Notes under the pieces: generated by a model
What the model was told of the DNA's origin: nothing
Databases searched by the model: none
What the model saw: only the letters and a program-made list of their open reading frames with translations
Shown: one piece after another, positions 26,411 to 34,626 of the stretch
Numbering within the stretch: position 1 is the first letter of the stretch
Layout of the letters: each line of letters starts with the position of its first letter
Assembly (NCBI RefSeq): GCF_000987775.1
Contig: NZ_LAHO01000009.1
Coordinates: 115,286-179,285 of the forward strand
Length of the DNA: 64,000 nucleotides
Direction: 5' to 3'
Source: Arsukibacterium ikkense
Lineage (GTDB): Bacteria > Pseudomonadota > Gammaproteobacteria > Enterobacterales > Alteromonadaceae
Program-made: the position numbers and the translations under genes

Positions 26411-26911
26411 TTAGGTTTCTACATCTACCACAATGTCGGTAGCGATCGACTCCAGGGCTTTTACCACTTCATCGCGGCTTAAACCTGCCGGCAATTGCAC
26501 GATAGCTTCTGCATGAAACAGCGGCACTCCCCAGTTGGGCGCACTTTGTTTGTTACTGGAAAAATGCACAATATTGGTGCCTTTATGCTTAATAACTGAC
26601 GACAGTTCGCGGACTATGCCTGGTCTGTCGTTGCCGGTAATAACAAAACGCAACTGTTGTTGTTTATTTAGCTCACTGTGTTCGCCTTGTTGTACTTTAA
26701 TGTCCAGATCGCTAATAGTGCTAAGCGCTGTGACCAAGGCACCTAATTCGGGCTCGGCCACTTCAATCTGCACAATACCGGCAAAGTAGCCGGCCAAATG
26801 GCTTAAATTACTGGCCATCCAGTTACCATTTTGCTCATTAACTACCTTGGCTAACTGTTCGACTAACCCTGCTTTATCTTTACCAATAACGGTAAGGACT
26901 AACTGCTTCAT
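26411..26911 (-). CDS. Double ACT-domain protein, GcvR-like
   Basis: A 166-residue protein with two ACT domains: KQLVLTVIGKDKAGLVEQLA at the start and LRFVITGNDRPGIVRELSSV near residue 85. This is the layout of GcvR, the glycine-cleavage-system repressor accessory protein, which binds glycine and inhibits GcvA. Assignment as a true GcvR orthologue is uncertain because no gcv gene is nearby; many gammaproteobacteria have additional GcvR-like proteins. It is transcribed on its own, divergent from pstS2. Confidence 0.75.
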   Translation of the reverse strand: MKQLVLTVIGKDKAGLVEQLAKVVNEQNGNWMASNLSHLAGYFAGIVQIEVAEPELGALVTALSTISDLDIKVQQGEHSELNKQQQLRFVITGNDRPGIVRELSSVIKHKGTNIVHFSSNKQSAPNWGVPLFHAEAIVQLPAGLSRDEVVKALESIATDIVVDVET

Positions 26912-27043
26912 ATCGATATTCCCTTACTAAAATTAAAGGTTTAACCGCTAGGTAAAGCGGTAAGTGATGCACAATATATGCTAAAAAGTGACCTAGAGTG
27001 TAGACCCAACTTTCTGATTTTTAAACGCTACTTAATAATTTAT

Positions 27044-27078
27044 TTTCCATTTACTGTCTTGTCATAGTTGGCTGTTAT
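27044..27078 (+). promoter_or_regulatory. Degenerate PhoB half-sites before the second pst operon
   Basis: CTGTCTT (27054), TTGTCAT (27059) and CTGTTAT (27072) resemble PhoB half-sites but do not keep the 11-base period (the last two are 13 apart). A function is possible but unproven. Confidence 0.3.
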
Positions 27079-27122
27079 AAGATAAACCGGCATCAGCACG
27101 AGTTAGCTGCAGGAGAACAACG

Positions 27123-28082
27123 GTGATAACGGCGCGAACCCTACTTTGTGGCCAGATCTTAACAATGCTGTTTGGCCTTGCGTTGCCCACTGAGGTTGTT
27201 GCGGCGCCGGCAGGTAATCTGTCCAGCGTGGGCTCGGATACCTTGCAACAAGTGATGCAATTGTGGGGCGAAGAATATCAACGCCGCCACCCTGCAGTGA
27301 GTTTTCAGCTGCAAAGCAATGGTTCCTCTACCGCGCCGGTTGCGTTAATTGAAGGGACAGCCGGGCTTGGCCCGATGAGCCGGGTTATGCGTCAAAGTGA
27401 GCTGCAGCAGTTCGCTCAGCGTTTTGGCTATCTTCCCACTGCAGTGCCGGTCGCCATCGACTTACTGGCAATTTATGTCCACCCGGATAATCCTTTAACC
27501 CAGATCAGTATGCAGCAACTCGACGCCATTTTTTCGATTAATCGCCGCTGTGGCGCAGCTGCCGATATACAGCGTTGGGGCGAGCTGGGGCTAACCGGCA
27601 GCTGGCAATCCCGCTTTATCAACATGTATAGCCGTAATTCAGTGTCGGGTACTTATGGTTATTTTAAGCAACATGTATTGTGTAATGGCGATATCAAAGC
27701 CCGCACCAATCAAATGGCTGGCTCGTCTGCGATGCTCAGGGCCATCAGCCAATCGGTCGCCGGTATCGGTTATTCCGGTATTGGTTACGCCACCCCCGAA
27801 GTAAAAGTGCTGCCATTATTGGTGGCCGATGGCGAGGCAGTTTCCCCTACGGCAAAAAATGCGTTGGCGGGTCGTTACCCGTTAGCCCGCCGTTTGTACA
27901 TCTATATTAATCTGGTACCCGGGAAACCTTTGGCGGCCAACGAGCGAGCTTTTTTTGATTTAGTGTTGTCGCCAGCCGGTCAGCAGCTGGCAAGGAAAGA
28001 TGGCTTTCTGCCCTTACCTGATGAACTGCTCAATCAATGGCGTGTCAGTCTGGGGTTACCTGCTATGGCAGAACAACCATGA
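27123..28082 (+). CDS. pstS: PstS-type phosphate-binding protein (second system)
   Basis: A 319-residue periplasmic binding protein starting at GTG 27123, with GCAGGAG upstream. A signal peptide ends near VVAAPA. Ligand-loop motifs are SSVGSDTLQQVMQLW, SNGSSTAPVALIEG, GPMSRVM and SRNSVSGTYGYFK. It differs strongly from the first PstS and seems to be a separate subfamily rather than a recent duplicate. Its stop overlaps the ATG of the next gene by four bases, so it is part of one operon with pstCAB-phoU. Confidence 0.92.
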   Translation: MITARTLLCGQILTMLFGLALPTEVVAAPAGNLSSVGSDTLQQVMQLWGEEYQRRHPAVSFQLQSNGSSTAPVALIEGTAGLGPMSRVMRQSELQQFAQRFGYLPTAVPVAIDLLAIYVHPDNPLTQISMQQLDAIFSINRRCGAAADIQRWGELGLTGSWQSRFINMYSRNSVSGTYGYFKQHVLCNGDIKARTNQMAGSSAMLRAISQSVAGIGYSGIGYATPEVKVLPLLVADGEAVSPTAKNALAGRYPLARRLYIYINLVPGKPLAANERAFFDLVLSPAGQQLARKDGFLPLPDELLNQWRVSLGLPAMAEQP

Positions 28083-29875
28083 ATAAAACTGCACTTATCC
28101 CGCCTATTATGCCAAAACAGCTGCTGCGACGCCGGCGCTGGTATAACCGGTTGTTTCGTGCCCTTATTGCTGTTGCCGGTAGCAGCGTAGTATTGATGCT
28201 GGCGGCGCTGTTTATCTACCTGTTTAGCGAAGTACTGCCATTATTTCGGGGCGTGTCTGGCAGCCCTCTGCAACCCTTAGCCGCGACCTATCAGGCCAAT
28301 AACGCCGAATTACCGGTGGTACAAGCTGGTTGGCCAGGCGTAGCCGATTTTAGCGCCAGCTCGGCCAGTGGCGACTATCAGCTGCTGGCCAGTAAAAATG
28401 GGCTGGCATGTTTATTCAGCCCGGCCAGTCCAGCAGGCTGTTTGCAGCAATGGTCATTAACAGACACCGGCGATACCCTGACCAGTTTAAGCTGGTTAAC
28501 GGCAGATCAGGCGGTGTTGGCCGGTTATCAAAGTGGCCGCTTGCAGCAGTGGTTTTTGCTTGCTGATAACCAAGGTAACCTGATGTTACGCCTGGCCCGC
28601 GAGTTGCCGGCTCAGCCCGCGGCCATTATCCACATTGCGGCAGAACACAACAGGCGCGGCTTTGCTACCTTAAGTGCCGATGGTCAGCTGGCGCTGTATT
28701 ATTCGGCAACCGCCAAACCGTTGTGGCGTTATGCCACTGAGATTACTGATGCTGTCGACTTAGTATTTTCAGCCAACAATCAAATACTCAGTGTGTACAG
28801 CGCCGAGCAGCAACATCGTTTTGCATTGGACAACCCCCACCCGGAGATAAGCTGGCAGACGCTGTGGCATAGTGTTTGGTATGAGGGCTTTGCCGGGCCT
28901 GATTATGTTTGGCAAACTTCATCGGCGGCCGACGGCTATCAGCCAAAGTTTTCTCTGTTACCTCTGACCAGTGGCACCTTAAAAGCCGCGTTTTATGCCA
29001 TGTTGTTCGCGGCACCACTGGCCATTATGGCCGCCATTTATACTGCCTGCTTTTTACCTGCCGGGCCGCGGCGGCGAATAAAAGGTTTAATTGAATTAAT
29101 GGCGGCCTTTCCCACGGTTATTCTGGGTTTTATTGCTGCGGTTTGGCTTGCCCCAGTGATTGAAAACCATCTGTTGGCATTGTTACTTTGGGTTGTCGTT
29201 GCGCCGTTAAGCATTTTAGCATTGGCTGCAGTATGGCCTCGCTTGCCACAAAGCTGGCAGCAGCGGTGCAGCGGCGGTGCAGAGGTGTTGCTGCTGATGG
29301 TGTGGCTGGTGCTGGTCAGTAACCTGGTGTTTGTTGTTGCCGGACAGCTGGACAGCTGGCTATTTAGCGACGGCTTGCGCTTATATCTGGACCAGCAAGG
29401 GATTTACTATGAACAACGTAACGCTCTGATTATTGGCATCGCCATGGGGTTTGCGGTGGTGCCGGGTATTTATGCTATCGCTGATGACGTATTGCACCAG
29501 GTGCCCCGCCACCTGACCCGTGGTGCTTTAGCACTTGGAGCAACACCCTGGCAGGCGGTGGTGCGGATCAGCTTGCCATTGGCCGCGCCGGGCCTGATCG
29601 CCGCTGCTTTGGTAGGTCTGGGCCGGGCTATCGGTGAAACGATGATACTGTTGATGGCAACAGGCAACAGCCCGGTAATGAATTTTAACCTGTTTGAAGG
29701 GCTACGCAGCCTGACCGCGACACTGGCCATGGAGTTGTCAGAAGCAACGGTTGGCAGCAGTCATTTCCGGGTGCTCTTTGTCGCCGCCTTGTTATTGCTG
29801 CTTTTTACCTTTGTTGCCAATACGGCTGCTGAAGTTATTCGCCAGCGTTTGCGTAAAAAGTATCAGAGGTTATAG
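28079..29875 (+). CDS. pstC: Phosphate ABC transporter permease PstC, long form (second system)
   Basis: A 598-residue permease when started at the ATG at 28079, which overlaps the pstS stop. After one membrane helix (~26-50) comes a ~230-residue soluble, presumably periplasmic region with repeated short W/G-rich beta segments, then the permease core with MAAFPTVILGFIAAVWLAPV, the EAA-like loop LTRGALALGATPWQAVVRI and LVGLGRAIGETMILLMATGN. The core alone would equal E. coli PstC. The soluble region might fold as a partial beta-propeller; that is a guess from the strand pattern. Confidence 0.9.
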   Translation: MNKTALIPPIMPKQLLRRRRWYNRLFRALIAVAGSSVVLMLAALFIYLFSEVLPLFRGVSGSPLQPLAATYQANNAELPVVQAGWPGVADFSASSASGDYQLLASKNGLACLFSPASPAGCLQQWSLTDTGDTLTSLSWLTADQAVLAGYQSGRLQQWFLLADNQGNLMLRLARELPAQPAAIIHIAAEHNRRGFATLSADGQLALYYSATAKPLWRYATEITDAVDLVFSANNQILSVYSAEQQHRFALDNPHPEISWQTLWHSVWYEGFAGPDYVWQTSSAADGYQPKFSLLPLTSGTLKAAFYAMLFAAPLAIMAAIYTACFLPAGPRRRIKGLIELMAAFPTVILGFIAAVWLAPVIENHLLALLLWVVVAPLSILALAAVWPRLPQSWQQRCSGGAEVLLLMVWLVLVSNLVFVVAGQLDSWLFSDGLRLYLDQQGIYYEQRNALIIGIAMGFAVVPGIYAIADDVLHQVPRHLTRGALALGATPWQAVVRISLPLAAPGLIAAALVGLGRAIGETMILLMATGNSPVMNFNLFEGLRSLTATLAMELSEATVGSSHFRVLFVAALLLLLFTFVANTAAEVIRQRLRKKYQRL

Positions 29876-29877
29876 CC

Positions 29878-30867
29878 ATGCTGCAAAACTGGTTTCGACA
29901 GGGTACCCCCTGGATTTGGCTCAACGCCGGCGCGGTAGCCTTGAGCCTGCTGTTAGTGGCGGGCTTGCTGGCTTTTATTTTAATGCACAGTCTCGGGGTA
30001 TTCTGGCCCACCGACTTGCCGGGCCATTCTGGCAGTAAACTCTGGCTGTATCTGCAAAACTGGTGGCTATTTCTCAGTGGTTCGTCAGCGGAGGGGGGGA
30101 TTTTTCCGGCTATCCTTGGCACGGTGCTGATGGTATTGCTGATGGCGGTGCTGGTGACGCCGCTGGGAGTGCTAGCCGCGGTTTACTTACATGAGTATGC
30201 CAAAGATGGCCCGGTACTGAGGTTGATTCGAATTGCCGTACATAACCTGGCTGGGGTGCCGTCCATTGTATTTGGCGTGTTTGGTTTAGGCTTTTTTGTA
30301 TATTTTCTGGGTGGCAGCATTGATAACTTGTTTTATCGTGACAGCTTGCCCACCCCTACTTTTGGTACGCCAGGTTTAATATGGGTGTCGTTAACCCTGG
30401 CTTTGCTGACCCTGCCGGTCGTGATCGTAGCAACCGAACAGGGTTTGGCCGGCATTCCAAAAAATTTACGACTGGGTTGCTTTGCGCTGGGGGCTACCAA
30501 AGCTGAAGTGATCTGGAAAATTGTGTTACCTCAGGCCTCGCCGGCGATGGTGACCGCGCTGATGCTGGCGATAGCCCGGGCAGCCGGTGAGGTTGCGCCG
30601 TTAATCTTTGTTGGGGTGGTCAAGTCAGTGCCGGCACTGCCGCTTAGCAGCGAGTTTCCATACCTGCAACTACAGCAAAAAATTACCAGCCTGGGCATGC
30701 ATATCTATGACTCCGGCATCCAGAGCCCGGCGGCTCAAGATACCGAACCACTGGTGTTCGCCAGCGCATTAGTGCTGATAACGCTGATTTTTATGCTTAA
30801 TCTGGCTGCATACCGGTTACGAAAACGCTTAAATTTACGTTATGGCAACCGCTCGGTCGTTGAGTAA
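29878..30867 (+). CDS. pstA: Phosphate ABC transporter permease PstA (second system)
   Basis: A 329-residue permease of ordinary PstA length, unlike the enlarged first-system protein. Six membrane helices are visible, with [20 protein letters not shown], the coupling loop [19 protein letters not shown] and [16 protein letters not shown]. It starts two bases after pstC and its stop shares one base with the pstB start, indicating tight coupling. Confidence 0.94.
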   Translation: MLQNWFRQGTPWIWLNAGAVALSLLLVAGLLAFILMHSLGVFWPTDLPGHSGSKLWLYLQNWWLFLSGSSAEGGIFPAILGTVLMVLLMAVLVTPLGVLAAVYLHEYAKDGPVLRLIRIAVHNLAGVPSIVFGVFGLGFFVYFLGGSIDNLFYRDSLPTPTFGTPGLIWVSLTLALLTLPVVIVATEQGLAGIPKNLRLGCFALGATKAEVIWKIVLPQASPAMVTALMLAIARAAGEVAPLIFVGVVKSVPALPLSSEFPYLQLQQKITSLGMHIYDSGIQSPAAQDTEPLVFASALVLITLIFMLNLAAYRLRKRLNLRYGNRSVVE

Positions 30868-31676
30868 TGTCGCTAAGTAATAAAACTGTAACAATGACAG
30901 GGTACACTATGAAAACTGAGGTTACCGCCAAACTGGAAGTTCAGGATTTATCGCTCAGGTTTGCGGATAAAACCGTGTTGCAACACATTAGTATGCGTAT
31001 TCCGGAGCATAAGATTACTGCTTTTATTGGCCCGTCGGGTTGCGGTAAATCCAGTTTGTTACGCAGCTTTAACCGGATGAATGAATTACTGGAAGATACC
31101 AGTACTGACGGCAGAGTATTACTGGATGGCGCTGATATTTATCAGGCCGGGGTAGAAGTGGCAGAGCTGCGACGCAGGGTTGGAATTGTATTTCAGAAAC
31201 CGAATCCTTTTCCGCACAGTGTGTATGAGAATGTCGCCTTTGGTTTGCGCTTGCAAGGGATTAAGCAGCCGCGCAAGTTAGATGAGTTAGTAGAATCAGC
31301 GCTAAAAAAAGCCGCGTTGTGGGACGAAGTGCGCGACCGGTTACACCACAGCGCCGTGAATTTATCGGGCGGGCAGCAGCAGCGCTTAGTGATTGCCAGA
31401 GCGATAGCGATTGAGCCGGAAGTGTTATTACTGGACGAGCCGGCATCAGCGTTAGATCCGATATCCACGCTGAAAATTGAAGAACTGATGTACGACTTAA
31501 AACAGCACTATACTTTGGTAATAGTGACACACAATATGCAACAGGCTGCCCGGGTGTCGGATTACACAGCCTTTTTAAATATGGGGCAGCTAGTTGAGTT
31601 TGACGAAACAAACAAGATGTTTACTGATCCCAGTCAGCGCGCCACCGAAGATTATATAACCGGGCGTTTTGGCTAA
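30867..31676 (+). CDS. pstB: Phosphate ABC transporter ATPase PstB (second system)
   Basis: A 269-residue ATPase. Walker [10 protein letters not shown], signature LSGGQQQR, Walker [14 protein letters not shown], and the PstB-typical [16 protein letters not shown]. The end [10 protein letters not shown] matches the first PstB ([10 protein letters not shown]). Internal methionines, e.g. at 30909 ([10 protein letters not shown]), might be the true start. Two PstB copies in one genome suggest two transporters of different affinity or regulation. Confidence 0.95.
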   Translation: MSLSNKTVTMTGYTMKTEVTAKLEVQDLSLRFADKTVLQHISMRIPEHKITAFIGPSGCGKSSLLRSFNRMNELLEDTSTDGRVLLDGADIYQAGVEVAELRRRVGIVFQKPNPFPHSVYENVAFGLRLQGIKQPRKLDELVESALKKAALWDEVRDRLHHSAVNLSGGQQQRLVIARAIAIEPEVLLLDEPASALDPISTLKIEELMYDLKQHYTLVIVTHNMQQAARVSDYTAFLNMGQLVEFDETNKMFTDPSQRATEDYITGRFG

Positions 31677-31719
31677 TAGGGCAGCGGGCAACCAATTTAT
31701 TAGCAGCAAGGGCCAGTCG

Positions 31720-32430
31720 ATGGATAAGTTAAATTTATCAAAGCATATCTCCAGCCAGTTTAATGAAGAGATAGAGCAGGTACGCAATCACGTAATGGCT
31801 ATGGGTGGCTTGATTGAACGCCAGCTATTTGATGCGCTGGAAGCTATCGCCAATAGCGACAGTGACCTGGCTCAACAAGTGATTCAAAACGATTTAAAAG
31901 TGAATGACTGGGAGCTACAAATCGATCAGGAATGCACCCGGATCATTGCCAAGCGCCAACCTGCCGCCAGCGACTTACGGCTGATCATGGCGATTTTAAA
32001 AACTATTGCCGACTTGGAGCGAATTGGCGATGAAACCCGCCGTATTGCGAAGGTTGCGTTGGAGTCTTTTAACAGCGCGCAACAAGATTTGTTGGTGAAC
32101 CTGGATAATCTGGGACGGCATGTTGGCCAGATGTTACATGATGTGCTGGACGCGTTTGCCCGGATGGACGTCGAAGCTGCGTTAACAGTGCATAAAGAAG
32201 ATAAAAAAGTAGACCGAGAATACGAAGCAATAACCCGCCAGCTGATGACTTACATGATTGAAGATCCGCGTTCTATTCCAAAAATCATGAATGTGCTGTG
32301 GTCGGCCCGCTCGCTGGAACGAATTGGTGATCGGTGCAAAAACTTGTCTGAATATATTATCTTTTTTGTTAAAGGTAAGGTGGTTCGTCACAGTTCGGAA
32401 GAGATCCTGGAAAAAGAAGCGCGTAGTTAA
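31720..32430 (+). CDS. phoU: Phosphate signalling protein PhoU
   Basis: A 236-residue PhoU starting at ATG 31720, behind AAGG. Two PhoU domains with canonical metal motifs are present: [20 protein letters not shown] and [19 protein letters not shown]. PhoU keeps PhoR in phosphatase mode when phosphate is plentiful and restrains Pst. It closes the pst2 operon, just after pstB, and a strong terminator follows. It gives an internal reference against which the PhoU-like protein at 7.6 kb is clearly degenerate. Confidence 0.96.
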   Translation: MDKLNLSKHISSQFNEEIEQVRNHVMAMGGLIERQLFDALEAIANSDSDLAQQVIQNDLKVNDWELQIDQECTRIIAKRQPAASDLRLIMAILKTIADLERIGDETRRIAKVALESFNSAQQDLLVNLDNLGRHVGQMLHDVLDAFARMDVEAALTVHKEDKKVDREYEAITRQLMTYMIEDPRSIPKIMNVLWSARSLERIGDRCKNLSEYIIFFVKGKVVRHSSEEILEKEARS

Positions 32431-32454
32431 ATTTAGATTTACCCTCGCTTTTTT

Positions 32455-32492
32455 AAAACGCCTTGGCCAGACTAACTGCCAGGGCGTTTTTG
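32455..32492 (+). terminator. Terminator after phoU
   Basis: A 13-base stem AAAACGCCTTGGC / GCCAGGGCGTTTT with one G-U pair, followed by a long T-rich run. Confidence 0.88.
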
Positions 32493-32519
32493 TTTTTTTC
32501 TGCTAATATTTCATTTTTA

Positions 32520-32537
32520 TTGCAGTTTAATTGCAGT
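32520..32537 (+). repeat. Direct repeat at 11-base period upstream of DUF47-pit
   Basis: TTGCAGT-TTAA-TTGCAGT (32520-32537) has the geometry of a PhoB box but poor match to CTGTCAT. It could be a divergent Pho box or another regulator's site. Confidence 0.3.
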
Positions 32538-32585
32538 TACAATGCGCGCCGACCTTATTCATCCTGAATATTATGAGGCCACACT

Positions 32586-33263
32586 ATGCCAGGTAATACT
32601 TTTTTATCCGTGTTTGCCAAATCCCCGATAAAACCTATCGAAGAACATATCCGCAAAGTACACGAAGCCAGTGAGCTATTGTTACCCTTTTTTGCTGCGG
32701 TATATCAGAAAGACTGGGGCAAAGCCGCAGAGGTACGCAAGGACATCGTTGCTCTGGAAAAAGACGCTGACAGATTGAAGCGGGAAATCCGGGTAAATTT
32801 GCCCCGAGGTTTGTTTTTACCCGTCGATCGCACCGACATTCTGGAATTAGTGGCGCAGCAAGACAAAATTGCCAATAAAGCCAAAGATATATCTGGCCGG
32901 GTACTGGGCCGGGAGCTGGAAATTCCAGAATCTATTCAAGCAGAGTTTCATAGCTATATTCAGCGCTGTATTGATGCCACCGCTATGGCCTCGGAAGTCA
33001 TTAATGAACTGGATGAACTGCTGGAAACCGGGTTTCGTGGCCGCGAAGTTAACCTGGTGATTAAGATGGTAGAGAAACTTGATGCCATTGAGAACGATAC
33101 CGATGAAATGCAGATTAAGCTGCGTAAATCGCTGCGCCTTGCTGAAGCTGGCTTAAACCCGGTTGATGTTATCTTTTTATATCGCACCCTGGAATGGTTA
33201 GGCGACCTGGCTGACGTTGCATTGCGCGTTGGTTCACGCCTTGAAATCATGCTCGCCCGCTAA
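32586..33263 (+). CDS. DUF47 (PhoU-related) protein, Pit accessory
   Basis: A 225-residue helical protein of the DUF47 / TIGR00153 family, distantly PhoU-like. It starts MPGNTFLSVFAKSPIKPIEEH; blocks KEIRVNLPRGLFLPVDRTDI and YRTLEWLGDLADVALRVG are characteristic. Proteins of this family are usually encoded directly before pit transporters, as here (18-base gap), and are thought to modulate them. The repeats upstream resemble a Pho box only in geometry. Confidence 0.92.
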   Translation: MPGNTFLSVFAKSPIKPIEEHIRKVHEASELLLPFFAAVYQKDWGKAAEVRKDIVALEKDADRLKREIRVNLPRGLFLPVDRTDILELVAQQDKIANKAKDISGRVLGRELEIPESIQAEFHSYIQRCIDATAMASEVINELDELLETGFRGREVNLVIKMVEKLDAIENDTDEMQIKLRKSLRLAEAGLNPVDVIFLYRTLEWLGDLADVALRVGSRLEIMLAR

Positions 33264-33281
33264 CAACACAGGACACAGATT

Positions 33282-34550
33282 ATGGAAATTTTACAAGCTT
33301 ATGGCCTGATCCTGATTATTGTTGCAGCCGTTTTTGGCTTTTTTATGGCTTATGGGGTGGGCGCAAACGATGTGGCCAATGCCATGGGGACCTCGGTTGG
33401 TTCTAAAGCACTGACTATTAAGCAGGCTATTTTAATAGCTGCAATTTTTGAATTTGCCGGTGCCTATCTGGCGGGTGGCTCGGTAACCTCCACTATTCGC
33501 TCTGGTATTATTGACGCTGGTTATTTCATCGATGTGCCGGAGTTTATGGTGTTTGGCATGATCGGCTCGTTGCTGGCGGCGGGTACCTGGTTGCTGGTCG
33601 CCTCCTATTATGGTTGGCCGGTTTCGACAACCCATTCCATTATAGGTGCCATCATAGGTTTTACTTTGGTTGCTGTTGGCTCTGAGGCCGTACACTGGAC
33701 CAAGGTAACCGGTATCGTTGGTAGCTGGATCGTAACCCCGATGTTGGCTGGGGTACTGGCATACCTGATTTTTATGAGTGCGCAAAAGCTGATATTCGAT
33801 ACGGATAATCCGATAGCTAATGCCAAGAAGTATGTGCCATTTTATATGGTGTTTGCTGGCTTTATTATGTCACTGGTCACCATTCAAAAAGGCTTAAGTC
33901 ATGTTGGCCTGGGCATGTCTACCGCCAACGGCATTTATCTGGCAGTAGCTATTGGTGTCATTATTGGTTTAATTGGTAAGGCTGCAATCTCGCGCCTGAA
34001 AATTGACCCGGAAGCGGATAAGCAAATGCACTTTAATAATGTCGAGAAGATTTTCGGCATTTTAATGATAACTACCGCTTGTTGCATGGCCTTTGCTCAT
34101 GGCTCGAACGATGTAGCCAATGCTATAGGGCCGTTAGCTGCCGTTGTGAGTGTCGTTACCTCTGGTGGTGAAATTGCTGGCCGTGCCACCCTTGCCTGGT
34201 GGGTGTTACCTCTGGGTGCGATAGGGATAGTGATTGGTCTGGCGACACTGGGCGCGCGGGTAATTAAAACCGTTGGTACTGCTATTACTCACTTAACCCC
34301 CAGCCGGGGTTTTGCTGCCGAGCTGTCAGCGGCATCTACCGTGGTTATTGCCTCTGGCGCCGGCTTACCTATTTCTACTACCCAAACGTTAGTCGGAGCG
34401 GTATTGGGTGTAGGGTTTGCCAGGGGTATTGCCGCATTGAACTTAGGTGTGGTGCGAAATATCTTTATTTCCTGGGTGATTACCCTGCCAGTAGGCGCGG
34501 GTTTATCTATTATATTTTTCTATATATTGCAGTTTTTGTTTACCGTATAG
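33282..34550 (+). CDS. pit: Inorganic phosphate transporter, PiT family
   Basis: A 422-residue transporter with about ten membrane helices. It has the two inverted PiT signatures: GVGANDVANAMGTSVGSKAL near the N-terminus and AHGSNDVANAIGPLAAVV near residue 270, plus SGAGLPISTTQTLVGAVLG. It moves metal-phosphate complexes by ion coupling at low affinity. It follows the DUF47 gene and ends the phosphate island. PiT proteins also carry arsenate, which fits the arsenic genes nearby. Confidence 0.95.
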   Translation: MEILQAYGLILIIVAAVFGFFMAYGVGANDVANAMGTSVGSKALTIKQAILIAAIFEFAGAYLAGGSVTSTIRSGIIDAGYFIDVPEFMVFGMIGSLLAAGTWLLVASYYGWPVSTTHSIIGAIIGFTLVAVGSEAVHWTKVTGIVGSWIVTPMLAGVLAYLIFMSAQKLIFDTDNPIANAKKYVPFYMVFAGFIMSLVTIQKGLSHVGLGMSTANGIYLAVAIGVIIGLIGKAAISRLKIDPEADKQMHFNNVEKIFGILMITTACCMAFAHGSNDVANAIGPLAAVVSVVTSGGEIAGRATLAWWVLPLGAIGIVIGLATLGARVIKTVGTAITHLTPSRGFAAELSAASTVVIASGAGLPISTTQTLVGAVLGVGFARGIAALNLGVVRNIFISWVITLPVGAGLSIIFFYILQFLFTV

Positions 34551-34573
34551 ACCGTTAACTGTGTAGCTAATAG

Positions 34574-34604
34574 AAAAGGGGCTGAATTTCAGCCCCTTTT
34601 TTTT
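34574..34604 (+). terminator. Terminator after pit, possibly bidirectional
   Basis: A stem AAAAGGGGCTGA / TCAGCCCCTTTT with loop ATT; T run on the plus side and A run on the other. It could also serve the converging peptidase gene. Confidence 0.9.
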
Positions 34605-34626
34605 ACACCTTTACGCTAGTAGCCGC

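Noticed and set aside
31669..31719. PhoU starting at 31669
   Set aside because: That TTG lies within the end of pstB2; the ATG at 31720 has a ribosome site and matches PhoU length.
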